Translations under genes and position numbers: made by a program
The notes under the pieces: model-generated
What the model was told of the DNA's origin: nothing
Database searches by the model: none
Seen by the model: the letters and a program-made list of their open reading frames with translations, nothing else
Shown here: positions 54,164 to 63,036 of the stretch, in pieces
Numbering within the stretch: position 1 is the stretch's first letter
Layout: each line of letters begins with the position of its first letter
From: CAKZSB01 sp964646405
GTDB taxonomy: Bacteria; Pseudomonadota; Gammaproteobacteria; Granulosicoccales; Granulosicoccaceae
Assembly (NCBI GenBank): GCA_964646405.1
Contig: CAZYDV010000001.1
Span: forward strand, 44,399 to 108,398
Reading direction: 5' to 3'
DNA length: 64,000 nt

Positions 54164-55042
54164 ATGCCCAAACCGAAGCACAAATACGATTTCAACAAGC
54201 TCGCCAAGCGTTTGCGCCGCAACACCGCCGAGGCCATCGTCGACTACAACATGATCGATGATGGCGATCGCATCATGGTGTGTGTCTCCGGCGGCAAGGA
54301 CTCTTACACCATGTTAGACATGCTGCTCAGCCTGCAGCGCGTCGCACCGGTGAAATTTGAATTGCTGGCCGTCAATCTGGATCAGAAGCAACCCGGCTTT
54401 CCGGCTCAAATACTGCCGCAATATCTCAAAGAACTCGGCGTCGACTATCACGTGATTGAGCGCGATACCTATTCGGTCGTCAAACGCGTCATACCGGAGG
54501 GCAAAACCACTTGCGGGCTGTGTTCCCGGCTACGCCGCGGCACCCTGTATGGCTATGCGCAGGAACATGGCTACAACAAGATTGCGCTCGGCCATCATCG
54601 CGACGACATCATCGAAACACTGTTTCTGAATATGTTTCACGGTGGCTCACTGCAGGCCATGCCGCCAAAGTTGCTCAGTGACGATGGCGCTAATGTTGTG
54701 ATCAGGCCACTGGCCTACTGTAAGGAAAAAGATATCGCCACCTACGCGCAACGGCGCGAGTACCCGATCATTCCGTGCGATTTGTGTGGCTCGCAACCCA
54801 ATCTGCAGCGGCAAAAAACCAAAGAGATGTTGCACGAATGGGATCGCCAGTTCCCGGGCCGAATCGAATCGATTTTTAGCGCGATTCGCAACGTCAAACC
54901 GTCGCAACTGGCAGATAAAAACCTGCACGATTTTGAATCACTGTCTCAGTCAGACAATGAGGTCGATCAAAAGATTATTCGCTGGATGCCCGGAAAAAGT
55001 GCCAGTTCGAATGAGGATATTCTCAGTAAGTCGGTAGGGTAA
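54164..55042 (+). CDS. ttcA: tRNA 2-thiocytidine(32) synthetase TtcA
   Basis: 292 residues from ATG 54164; the frame opens upstream inside the MFS gene. PP-loop ATPase motif VCVSGGKDSYTML (~38-50) and the two CxxC motifs CGLC and CDLC that hold the iron-sulfur cluster are present. It thiolates C32 in certain tRNAs. GHHRDDIIETLFLNMFHGG is a TtcA hallmark. An inverted repeat around 55056-55071, inside the end of the convergent transporter gene, may serve as its terminator. Confidence 0.95.
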   Translation: MPKPKHKYDFNKLAKRLRRNTAEAIVDYNMIDDGDRIMVCVSGGKDSYTMLDMLLSLQRVAPVKFELLAVNLDQKQPGFPAQILPQYLKELGVDYHVIERDTYSVVKRVIPEGKTTCGLCSRLRRGTLYGYAQEHGYNKIALGHHRDDIIETLFLNMFHGGSLQAMPPKLLSDDGANVVIRPLAYCKEKDIATYAQRREYPIIPCDLCGSQPNLQRQKTKEMLHEWDRQFPGRIESIFSAIRNVKPSQLADKNLHDFESLSQSDNEVDQKIIRWMPGKSASSNEDILSKSVG

Positions 55043-55050
55043 CGGCAGAA

Positions 55051-56295
55051 TTACTCGGGTTCCTGAACCCGGGTAAACAACAACATCCCCAGCGCCAGTA
55101 GCACCATTATCGACAATATCGCCAGGCGCGGATTGCCGGTGGCGCTGGCGGTTATGCCAACCAGCAGTGGTCCGGCAACCGCGGCGGATTTTCCGATCAT
55201 ACCGTAGAAACCGAAAAACTCTGCGGCCTGTGATTCTGGAATCAACTGGCTGTACAGCGAGCGACTCAGCGCCTGCACGCCACCTTGTACCAGGCCAATC
55301 ATGATCGCGACGATGTAAAAATGTACCGGAGTACTGATGATGGTGGCAAACAGCGTCACGGCAACATAAACCCAAAGCGCTATCCAGATACCCGAACGCG
55401 CGCCCATTCTCTGGCCGATTTTTCCAAACACCAGTGCGGCCGGAAAACCGATGAACTGCACCAGCAGCAGTGCAATGATCAGCCCGTTGGAATCCAGCCC
55501 GATCGATAAACCATAGTCGACGGCCATGCGAATGATGGTGTGAACGGCATCAATGTATAGAAAATACGCCAGCAGGAACCAGCCGACCTGTCGGTGGCGG
55601 GTAATCTTTTTTGCGGTGGCATATACGGCCCGGAAAGCGCTGACAATGCCAGTTGCCGTGCCCGGGCTGGCAGGTGGGCGCTCACGGACATGGAGCAACA
55701 GCGGCAAACTGAAAGCAAGCCACCAGAGTGCGACGCTCAGGAAAGACCAGCGCACCGCCTGCGCGGCGTCAGCCAAACCGAACCAGTGCGGTTTGAGCGT
55801 CATGATCACATTGAGCAGGAACAACAGGCCGCCGCCGAGATAACCGAGCGAGTAGCCAAGTGCTGAAATCTTATGGCGGTTGGATTTCGCGGCCACGTTT
55901 ACCAGCAGTGCATCGTAGAAAACGTTGGCGCCTGAAAAGCCGATGACCGCGACCGAGTAGAGCAGCAGTGCCGCGGGCCACATGCCTTGTGCGACCAGAA
56001 AGAGGCCGCCTGTTGCGGCCGCACCGGCGCAGGCGAAAGCTGCCAGCATGCGTTTGCGCAGGCCGCCGCGATCTGCCATCGCTCCCAGCACCGGAGCGGT
56101 TAATACAATCACAAAGCTCGCGATCGCGTTGCCGGTGCCAAGATAGAAGGTGCTGTCTGTTGCCGACAGGTCGGCACTCCAGTACTGTTTGAAAAAAAGC
56201 GGGAAAAAACCGGCCATCACCGTGGTCGAGAAGGCCGAGTTCGCCCAGTCATAGGTGGCCCAGGACCAGGCTGATCGGGTGCGGTATTGACTCAT
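55051..56295 (-). CDS. UMF1-family MFS transporter
   Basis: 414 residues with about 11-12 hydrophobic helices. The N-terminus SWATYDWANSAFSTTVMAGFF and the loop PVLGAMADRGGLRKRML are signatures of the UMF1/Atg22-like family; YSLGYLGGGLLFLLN and SRSLYSQLIPESQAAEFFGFY are further family stretches. Bacterial members are presumed small-molecule exporters or permeases without known substrates. Convergent with ttcA (8 bases apart). Confidence 0.88.
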   Translation of the reverse strand: MSQYRTRSAWSWATYDWANSAFSTTVMAGFFPLFFKQYWSADLSATDSTFYLGTGNAIASFVIVLTAPVLGAMADRGGLRKRMLAAFACAGAAATGGLFLVAQGMWPAALLLYSVAVIGFSGANVFYDALLVNVAAKSNRHKISALGYSLGYLGGGLLFLLNVIMTLKPHWFGLADAAQAVRWSFLSVALWWLAFSLPLLLHVRERPPASPGTATGIVSAFRAVYATAKKITRHRQVGWFLLAYFLYIDAVHTIIRMAVDYGLSIGLDSNGLIIALLLVQFIGFPAALVFGKIGQRMGARSGIWIALWVYVAVTLFATIISTPVHFYIVAIMIGLVQGGVQALSRSLYSQLIPESQAAEFFGFYGMIGKSAAVAGPLLVGITASATGNPRLAILSIMVLLALGMLLFTRVQEPE

Positions 56296-56501
56296 GTGAG
56301 GTGCCCGGCTCGAATGGCGGTTGAAGGCAGGCCAGCCCCAAAACCCGACGTCCGCGCGGGCTTGTGCTGCGGGTAACGGTATGGGTTGCTAAGAGTCGTC
56401 ACAACTGGCGGTGTTTCAGCCGTGTTTAATGCTTTGGAGGCTGGCAGTGTACTGCAAGTGGCAGATTCTACAACCGAGGTGGCAACCGCACTGGGCGGAG
56501 T

Positions 56502-56771
56502 CTAGCGTCGCCCACGTCCCTTACTCTTTGGCTTGGCTTCATTGACCGTGATGTTGCGTCCGTCCAGGCTGCTGCCGTTCAGGCTCTGCATGGCGCGCGC
56601 CGCCTCGGCGTTGCTGGACATCTCAACAAAGGCAAATCCTTTGCTCTCGCCGGTGTAGTGGTCGGTGACGAGGTTAATCGACTCGATGATGCCAAAGGCC
56701 GAAAACGCCTCCTTGAGTGATTCCTGGTTGGCGGTGTAAGGCAGGTTGCCGACGTAGAGTTTTCGACCCAA
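56502..56771 (-). CDS. RRM-type RNA-binding protein
   Basis: 89 residues from TTG 56771, which has GGAGAG four bases upstream; a GTG at 56813 lacks a ribosome site. A single RRM fills the protein: RNP2 LYVGNL (5-10), RNP1 KGFAFVEM (~44-51), and a short basic Gly/Arg tail (KPKSKGRGRR). Such small Rbp proteins bind single-stranded RNA and in cyanobacteria are cold-induced. Its neighbour across a shared intergenic region is the RhlE helicase. Confidence 0.88.
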   Translation of the reverse strand: MGRKLYVGNLPYTANQESLKEAFSAFGIIESINLVTDHYTGESKGFAFVEMSSNAEAARAMQSLNGSSLDGRNITVNEAKPKSKGRGRR

Positions 56772-57258
56772 TGTTCTCTCCGGGAGTCTCTCAGGGGTGA
56801 ACGATAGACGCACAAGAGAGGTTATTGGGCGAGAATAGACGCCAACTCAAATGTTACGGCAGTGGAAGTGCATCGTATCACAGGCGTTGACCGCCAGAGC
56901 GGGTCATTTGTGATGCTTACTGCCGGTCGGCCTCAAGTGTGCATGTTAAATTATTGTTGCATTGCACTACTTTCGTCTGATTCAGACGCTATACTAGTTG
57001 CTGCGGGTGCCATCGACGTTGGCGCAACCGCCCCTCCTTACGGATTCACCTCGCAGAATTACCAGGCGTTTCAATCCATCCGGTCCGGTGCAAATGCGCA
57101 CGATAGTGTCGCGATTTGCTTACTACGTCGACCAGCTATTCTATTTGGCCAGTGCGCCACATCGCGAAAGGCGGTGGCGTGCAGTCCTGTCAGAATGATT
57201 TTTTGACCTCCCGTGGCTCGCCCGCGTGTGGGTCCCTTACGAGTTAAAACTACCCATA
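56772..57258. other. 487-base region shared by RRM gene and rhlE
   Basis: No gene is supported. It should contain both 5' leaders. The best promoter element for rhlE lies at 56990-56995, which would give a ~255-base untranslated leader. Short open frames in it lack ribosome sites. Confidence 0.4.
56974..56995 (+). promoter_or_regulatory. Inverted repeat beside a -10 element upstream of rhlE
   Basis: CGTCTG-ATT-CAGACG (56974-56988) is a perfect 6-bp inverted repeat one base before TATACT (56990-56995). No good -35 is present. The position would place a dimeric regulator over the spacer, or the repeat may be coincidental. Confidence 0.4.
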
Positions 57259-58584
57259 ATGGATTTTAAAAACCTCGGCCTTTCGGCCGAATTGCTTCGT
57301 GCGATCGAAGCGCAGGGCTATACGCAGCCCACCCCCGTGCAGCAGCAAGCGATTCCGCTTGTGCTGCAGGGACACGATGTGCTGGCTGGCGCACAGACCG
57401 GCACGGGTAAAACAGCCGGTTTCATGTTGCCGTTGATGCAAAGACTCAGTGCCGCCCCCACTGCAAAGAACAGTCGCGCCATTCGAGCGCTGGTGTTAAC
57501 ACCCACCCGCGAGCTGGCAGCGCAGGTGGAAGAGAGTGCGCGCCTGTATGGCAAACATCTTCCACTGCGCACGACTGTCGTGTTTGGCGGGGTAAAGATT
57601 GGTCGTCAGATCGAAACGCTGCGCCGTGGCGTCGATATTCTCGTCGCCACGCCAGGCCGCCTGCTCGACCACGTGGGGCAGGGAACAGTGGATCTATCAA
57701 AGCTTGAGATCTTTGTTCTCGATGAGGCCGATCGGATGCTGGACATGGGGTTCATCCACGATATTCGCAAAGTCCTCGCACTCATTCCACCGATAGAGCA
57801 GCGTCAGAGCCTGCTGTTTTCGGCAACTTTTCCAAAAGAGATAAAACAACTGGCGGCAAGCTTGTTGAAATCGCCCAGACATGTTCAGGTAGCCGCAGAT
57901 AAACCTGCTGCTGAACGAATCGAACAGCAGATCTATCCGATGCCGAAGGGTCTCAAGCGCAAGGTGCTGGCTCGTTTGATCAAAGACGGTGACTGGCATC
58001 AGGTGTTGGTGTTTACGCGCACCAAACACGGCGCCAATCGTCTGGCCAAACAACTCGATCAGGACGGCTTCAATAGTGCCGCGATTCACGGCAACAAGAG
58101 TCAGGCGGCGCGCACCCGAGCACTGGCAGGTTTTAAGGATGGCGGCGTTCAGGTTTTGGTGGCCACTGATATCGCCGCGCGCGGCATTGATATCGATCAG
58201 TTGCCCTATGTGGTGAACTATGAGTTGCCGAACGTACCCGAAGACTATGTGCACCGGATTGGCCGTACGGCCAGAGCCGGTCGTTCAGGCCTTGCCGTGT
58301 CGCTGGTGTCACCCGATGAAGACAAGCTGCTGCGTGACATTGAACGGGTGCTTAAACATAAGGTACCAAGGTGCGAAGTCGATGGCATGCAAGCACTCAT
58401 CACTCAGCACGAAAAAGAGTTGCGCGAGCGACCCCCTCAGCCGGAATCCAGCGGGGGGCGATCACGGCCTGCTGGAAATGGCCGTGGCCGGGGACAGAGT
58501 CAATCTGCGAAAACTGACGGCCAAAAGCGCAACTCGTCGCGTCGGCGCCGATCACGTGGCGGTGAACACCGGGCCGCCAGCTAG
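57259..58584 (+). CDS. rhlE: DEAD-box RNA helicase RhlE
   Basis: 441 residues from ATG 57259, where MDFKNLGLSAELLRAI gives the RhlE N-terminus. Q motif TQPTPVQQQAIP, Walker A AQTGTGKT (~45-52), DEAD in VLDEADRML, SAT in LLFSATFPK, and motif VI HRIGRTARAG. The C-terminal ~60 residues are basic and disordered (GRGRGQSQSAKTDGQKRNSSRRRRSRGG), typical of RhlE and useful for RNA contact. It unwinds RNA during ribosome assembly or decay. Confidence 0.94.
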   Translation: MDFKNLGLSAELLRAIEAQGYTQPTPVQQQAIPLVLQGHDVLAGAQTGTGKTAGFMLPLMQRLSAAPTAKNSRAIRALVLTPTRELAAQVEESARLYGKHLPLRTTVVFGGVKIGRQIETLRRGVDILVATPGRLLDHVGQGTVDLSKLEIFVLDEADRMLDMGFIHDIRKVLALIPPIEQRQSLLFSATFPKEIKQLAASLLKSPRHVQVAADKPAAERIEQQIYPMPKGLKRKVLARLIKDGDWHQVLVFTRTKHGANRLAKQLDQDGFNSAAIHGNKSQAARTRALAGFKDGGVQVLVATDIAARGIDIDQLPYVVNYELPNVPEDYVHRIGRTARAGRSGLAVSLVSPDEDKLLRDIERVLKHKVPRCEVDGMQALITQHEKELRERPPQPESSGGRSRPAGNGRGRGQSQSAKTDGQKRNSSRRRRSRGGEHRAAS

Positions 58585-58596
58585 TCAGCCGGCGCG

Positions 58597-59373
58597 CTAT
58601 GGCATGAAGTTGCCCCCGTTCACCCACAGTACCTGTCCGGTGATATAGCGCGCCTCCTCGCTGAGCAAAAACAGAATCGGTCCGCTGATATCATCGGGTT
58701 GCGCCATGCGTTGTAATGGCGTCATTCGGGTGTAGGCATCGATATCGACGTGCGGCTCGCCGCTTTCATCGGAACGACCCGTGCCACCGCGCAAAAATGC
58801 AGTGTCGACGGCTGCCGGTGCAACGGCGTTGACGCGCACCGTCGGCGCGTGTTCCAGTGCCAATGTCTTGGTGAGCGAAATAACGCCAGCCTTGGCCGCG
58901 GCGTAGGGTCCGTAACCCGGGCGCGTGTGCGATGCCAGCCCTGAGGAAATATTCACCAGACTGCCACCATTGCCGCTGGCCAGCAGCGGCAATGCCAGCG
59001 TTGCTGCGCTAAATACCGTTGACAGATTGCCGTCGATCGCCTCGCGCCAGCGCGCATCGCTGGTGTCGGCTAATGGTCGGTTGTCGGCCATGAACCCGCA
59101 CAGATTGACAAAACCGTCTATCGCTTTGTGAATCGACTGCATTGTCGCGAAGCCCGCCCGCAGACTGTCCGGGTTGGTCGCGTCGACTTCAATACCGGTG
59201 ACACCATCGGGTAGTGGATGGCGAGCCAGCGATTCAGCCAGATCGAGCACACAAACCTGCAACCCGCGCGCGAGCGACTCGATGACCAGTGCGCGGCCGA
59301 TACCGCCGCAACCACCGAGAATGGCCAGGCGCGCGTGGGATGCCCGTGAAGCGGGATTGGCAGCGATGTGCAT
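58597..59373 (-). CDS. Short-chain dehydrogenase/reductase
   Basis: 258 residues with a strong Shine-Dalgarno (GGAGGAAA) eight to five bases before ATG 59373. Rossmann motif ILGGCGGIGRAL, DxD-like VLDLAES (Asp suggests NAD), NISSG active-site Ser, catalytic YGPYAAAKAG (Tyr-x3-Lys) and the closing GQVLWVNGG. The N-terminus has an unusually polar lead (MHIAANPASRASHAR). It is divergent from the hydrolase-transporter operon and likely belongs to the same pathway, oxidising or reducing an alcohol/ketone intermediate; that link is inferred from position only. Confidence 0.88.
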   Translation of the reverse strand: MHIAANPASRASHARLAILGGCGGIGRALVIESLARGLQVCVLDLAESLARHPLPDGVTGIEVDATNPDSLRAGFATMQSIHKAIDGFVNLCGFMADNRPLADTSDARWREAIDGNLSTVFSAATLALPLLASGNGGSLVNISSGLASHTRPGYGPYAAAKAGVISLTKTLALEHAPTVRVNAVAPAAVDTAFLRGGTGRSDESGEPHVDIDAYTRMTPLQRMAQPDDISGPILFLLSEEARYITGQVLWVNGGNFMP

Positions 59374-59554
59374 GCAGGTTTCCTCCGTTAATGACTGTTG
59401 ACACCTCGCGTCGTGTCGGATTCAGTGTACTGCAAGTCCTCGGGCAAAGCCTGTGCGGTGTGCCTCTATGGTCATGCTACTATCGCAAATCGTCCCGTAC
59501 GCTTCTCACCTGATGGTGGATGGTGCGTGTCCAGCGGCGAGCGGAGGAAAGCAA

Positions 59555-60256
59555 GTGCCACACAATACGCAACTGCGCGATGATGTCCGTGCGCGGATTC
59601 TGCAACGACGCGGCAGGGCCTATGTGCATTCGGCGATCGACGCCGCACGCACAGCGCTGGTGGTTATCGATATGCAAAATGCGTTTGTCGAGCCAGGGCG
59701 CCCGTCCTGCGTGCCGATGGCCGCCGATATCGTTGGCAATATCAATCGTCTGGCGCGCGGCTGTCGCGCCGCCGGTGCGACCATTTGCTGGGTCTCCACC
59801 ACCTTCTGTGAAGATACACTGCAAAACTGGAGTACCTTTTTCGGTGGGGTGTATGACGCAACGTTCAGCCGCGCGGTGATCGACAACCTGAGCCTGGGTG
59901 CAGACGGCCACCGACTGTGGCACAAGCTTGAAACACTGCCGTCGGACTGGCGTATAAGCAAGGATCGCTTCAGTGCTTTCCTGCCGGGTCACTGCGATCT
60001 GGAGGTGCGGCTGCGTGGCGCCGACATCGATACGCTAATCATCGCCGGCACACTGACCAATGTCTGTTGCGAATCTTCCGCGCGCGATGCGGTTATGCGT
60101 AATTTCTCGGTCATCATGGCCGCCGATGCCAACGCCGCCCTGTCCGATACCGATCACAACGCCAGCATGAATGCGCTGGCGCAAACCTTCGGCGATGTGA
60201 TGGACTGTGCGCAGATCATCGAGCGCCTGCAAACCACCCGAGTGGCCAGCGCGTGA
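59555..60256 (+). CDS. Isochorismatase-family cysteine hydrolase
   Basis: 233 residues from GTG 59555, with GGAGG (59543-59547) seven bases upstream; the frame extends further but lacks homology. The Asp-Lys-Cys triad is complete: Asp39 (VVIDMQNAF), Lys136 (ISKDRFSAF) and Cys171 (GTLTNVCCESSARDA). Members hydrolyse N-carbamoyl or amide bonds (RutB, CSHase, nicotinamidase) or vinyl ethers. The DMQNAFVEPG and TNVCCESSARDA phrasing is RutB-like, but no rut genes are present. First gene of an operon, overlapping the next by four bases. A TTGACA box at 59398-59403 may be its -35; -10 is unclear. Confidence 0.88.
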   Translation: MPHNTQLRDDVRARILQRRGRAYVHSAIDAARTALVVIDMQNAFVEPGRPSCVPMAADIVGNINRLARGCRAAGATICWVSTTFCEDTLQNWSTFFGGVYDATFSRAVIDNLSLGADGHRLWHKLETLPSDWRISKDRFSAFLPGHCDLEVRLRGADIDTLIIAGTLTNVCCESSARDAVMRNFSVIMAADANAALSDTDHNASMNALAQTFGDVMDCAQIIERLQTTRVASA

Positions 60257-61155
60257 TCACGCAGCACATTGGCGATGTTCGAATCGATCGCATCGTCGAG
60301 AGCGAAGGTCCGTTTGCCGAGCCCTCTTTTTTGTTGCCAGACTTTAAACCTGAACTGATTAACGAGCATCGCGACTGGCTGGTGCCGCGTTATTTTGATG
60401 CCACTCATAACCAGGTGATCATGAGTTTTCACAGTCTGTTGTTGCGCACCCCGCGGCACAACATTCTGGTCGATACCTGCGTGGGTAACGACAAACACCG
60501 CCCGGCCAGACCCGGCTGGCACCTGCAACAATCCAACTGGCTGGACAAGCTGGCGGCGCATCAGTTAAAGCCCGAGCAAATTGATTTTGTTTTTTGCACC
60601 CACCTGCACGCCGATCACGTCGGCTGGAATACGCGCCTGATCGATGGCCGATGGGTGCCCACGTTCGCCAATGCCCGATATCTCTTTGCGCGCACCGAGT
60701 TTGATTACTGGCAACGCGCGATCGCCGATCACAGTGGATCAGAGCCACTCAATCATGGATGTTTTACCGACAGTGTTCTGCCGGTGGTCGACGCGGGTCA
60801 GGTCGAGTTGATCGACAGTGACTATCAGTTTGATGAGACGATTCGATTTGCTGCCGCCCCCGGTCACACACCGGGTCTGGTGGTAGTGCAAATTGATAGT
60901 CGCGGACAACGGGCACTGCTGATTGGCGATGTCATGCACACACCAATTCAACTGGCACAGCCTGCGTGGTCGAGCCGGTTTTGCCTCGACCCACAGCGCT
61001 CGCGAGAGACGCGAAGCGCGTTGATCGAGCGCTGTGCAGATGCCGATGTCATGTTGTTGCCTGCACACTTTCCCGATCCAACCGCCGGTTACATCCGCCG
61101 CCGTGGCGATGCGTTTTGCTTTCGCGACGCGCCGCAATTAACGCCGTTGTCCTGA
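60253..61155 (+). CDS. Metallo-beta-lactamase-fold hydrolase
   Basis: 300 residues, GTG start overlapping the previous stop (GTGA). Metal motif FCTHLHADHVGWN (~115-127), later His in AAPGHTPGLV, Asp in LIGDVMHTP and a closing His in LLPAHFPDPT. The DTCVGNDKHRP segment and overall length match the large family of MBL-fold hydrolases close to lactonases and alkylsulfatase-like proteins that often sit in catabolic operons. It might open a lactone or hydrolyse an ester generated by its neighbours. It differs clearly from the AHL-lactonase-like protein at 39.6 kb. Confidence 0.85.
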   Translation: MITQHIGDVRIDRIVESEGPFAEPSFLLPDFKPELINEHRDWLVPRYFDATHNQVIMSFHSLLLRTPRHNILVDTCVGNDKHRPARPGWHLQQSNWLDKLAAHQLKPEQIDFVFCTHLHADHVGWNTRLIDGRWVPTFANARYLFARTEFDYWQRAIADHSGSEPLNHGCFTDSVLPVVDAGQVELIDSDYQFDETIRFAAAPGHTPGLVVVQIDSRGQRALLIGDVMHTPIQLAQPAWSSRFCLDPQRSRETRSALIERCADADVMLLPAHFPDPTAGYIRRRGDAFCFRDAPQLTPLS

Positions 61156-61171
61156 TCGTCGAGGCCACTCT

Positions 61172-62092
61172 ATGCACTACGACTACACCCCGATGCCCAA
61201 GCGGCTTCCGTTGCGCTGGCCCAATGGGGCCAGGTTGGCGCTTGTCGTTACGATCAACCTGGAATACTGGGATCTGCTAAAGGATACCGACCAGCCCTAT
61301 TATGCCGGTGGTCCACCAGTGATTCCCGATCCGATGCCCGGCAATGTGCCGGACTTTCCGAACTTTAGCTGGCGTGAGTACGGACAGCGCGTCGGCGTCT
61401 GGCGCATGATCGATACATTTGATCAAGCGGGTGTGGCCGCCAGTTGCACGATGAATGCGAAAATGGGGCTTGAGCGTCGCGCGGTGATTGACGCGGTTAA
61501 CGAGCGCGGCTGGGAGTTGGTGGCCCACAACTACGAGCAGGGCGATCTGCTGACCAACTATCACTTTGATCGACCGGCCGAGAAGACGCTGATCGAACAG
61601 GCATTGGATGTCTATCAGCAGGTGGTCGGGCGCCCGGCGCGCGGCTGGTTGTCATCGTCACTGCGCAGCACCACACAAACGGCTGACATTCTCGCCGAGC
61701 TTGGGTTATCGTTTATCTGCGATTACATGAACGACGATCAACCCTATATGATCAACACACCGTCAGGCCAAATTGTCTGCACACCTTACTCGGTGGAAAT
61801 CAATGATTTCACGTTTTTTCATCGCCGCGGCATGAGCACCAGCGCTGTACTGGAATTGTTAAAAGAACAGTTTGATCAACTCTACCTTGAAGGTGAACAC
61901 AGCGGCCGCTTGATGAATATCGGTCTGCACCCACACGTCGCCGGGCATCCTTATCGTATCCGTGCATTGCGAGAGTTTCTAGAATACGCCAAAGGGTTCG
62001 ATGGCGTCTGGTGGGCCAGGCGCGAGGAAATTGCCGATTGGTATCAGGACAACCATCTGAGTCACATACCTGCAGCAGCGGGTGACCGCTGA
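61172..62092 (+). CDS. Polysaccharide-deacetylase-family amidohydrolase, PuuE-like
   Basis: 306 residues, NodB-homology fold. RLPLRWPNGARLALVVTINLEYW at the start and SREYGQRVGVWRMIDTF-like region (YGQRVGVWRMIDTFDQAGV) match the PuuE/allantoinase-type branch, not secreted chitin deacetylases; there is no signal peptide. Later landmarks are ELVAHNYEQGD, SLRSTTQTADILAELGLSFICDY and LHPHVAGHPYR with potential metal His. Members cleave cyclic or linear amides such as allantoin. Beside an amidase-type isochorismatase homologue, that suggests a nitrogen-containing ring or amide substrate (inference). Confidence 0.85.
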   Translation: MHYDYTPMPKRLPLRWPNGARLALVVTINLEYWDLLKDTDQPYYAGGPPVIPDPMPGNVPDFPNFSWREYGQRVGVWRMIDTFDQAGVAASCTMNAKMGLERRAVIDAVNERGWELVAHNYEQGDLLTNYHFDRPAEKTLIEQALDVYQQVVGRPARGWLSSSLRSTTQTADILAELGLSFICDYMNDDQPYMINTPSGQIVCTPYSVEINDFTFFHRRGMSTSAVLELLKEQFDQLYLEGEHSGRLMNIGLHPHVAGHPYRIRALREFLEYAKGFDGVWWARREEIADWYQDNHLSHIPAAAGDR

Positions 62093-62094
62093 TC

Positions 62095-63036
62095 ATGTTA
62101 TTGCTTCAGCAAATCGTTAATGGCCTGATGCTCGGTGGCGTCTACGTGATGGTGGCGGTGGCCTTTACTCTGACCATCGGCATGCTGAATTTCCTGAACT
62201 TCACAATTCCTGCGTTGTTTATGCTGGCGGCGATGTTTTTCTGGGCCGTGCTCGGCGGCGGCTTTGGCGAGGGTTTTTCCGCGTTTTTACATGCGTGGGT
62301 GCCCGAGTCGATGCACTGGCTGGTGGCCGCCGGCATCGCCTTGCTGATCACTATATTGTGTTCGTTGCTGATCGAGCGATTTACCTATCGCTACATGAAA
62401 ACCCGCTACGGTGATGCCACTGAACACGCCATCCCGTTGGTCAGCTCACTGGGGTTTCTGATCATGTTCGAACACCTGGTGATTATGGCTTGGGGCACGG
62501 ACCCGCTCAGTGTCGACTCACCGTTTGGCACCGCCACCATGACCATTGGCGGCTTGCTGATTGGCGTGCCACAATTGCTGAGCCTGGTGTTTTCAATCGC
62601 CGTCGTCTGGGTATTGCACATCCTGCTGATGCGAACCAAAACCGGCCGTGCATTGCGCAGTATCGCAGAAAGCCCTGACACTGCACTACTGCTCGGCGTC
62701 GATGTACAGCGCATCGTGCCATTGGTCTATGTGGTGACCGGGTGCCTTTGCGCGGTGGCGGGTATTCTGTTTGCGATTAACTATCGAACGGTTGGGCCCT
62801 ACATCGGTGATCAGGTCGCCACCGTCGCGATTGCCGGTATGGTGCTTGGCGGTCTTGGCAATATCTGGGGCGCGATTGTCGGGGGATTGATCGTCGGTCT
62901 GCTCGAAGCACTATCGACCTACTGGTTCGGTGCCGACATCGTCAAGGTGCCAGTCTGGGGGCTATTGCTGTTGGTGTTGATCGTCAAACCAACGGGCCTG
63001 TTCGGCCACGCGGCCATCGGTAAGGGCAAGTTCTGA
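62095..63036 (+). CDS. livH: Branched-chain-amino-acid-type ABC permease LivH
   Basis: 313 residues with about eight membrane helices. Opening LLQQIVNGLMLGGVYVMVAVAFTLTIG-like sequence and the EAA-like loop MRTKTGRALRSIAESPDTALLLGVD are signatures of the LivH branch (HAAT family). It pairs with LivM to import amino acids, amides or urea. Two bases separate it from the deacetylase stop, so uptake and hydrolysis genes form one operon. The inserted segment ~60-80 (GGGFGEGFSAFLHAWVPES) is longer than in E. coli LivH. Confidence 0.92.
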   Translation: MLLLQQIVNGLMLGGVYVMVAVAFTLTIGMLNFLNFTIPALFMLAAMFFWAVLGGGFGEGFSAFLHAWVPESMHWLVAAGIALLITILCSLLIERFTYRYMKTRYGDATEHAIPLVSSLGFLIMFEHLVIMAWGTDPLSVDSPFGTATMTIGGLLIGVPQLLSLVFSIAVVWVLHILLMRTKTGRALRSIAESPDTALLLGVDVQRIVPLVYVVTGCLCAVAGILFAINYRTVGPYIGDQVATVAIAGMVLGGLGNIWGAIVGGLIVGLLEALSTYWFGADIVKVPVWGLLLLVLIVKPTGLFGHAAIGKGKF

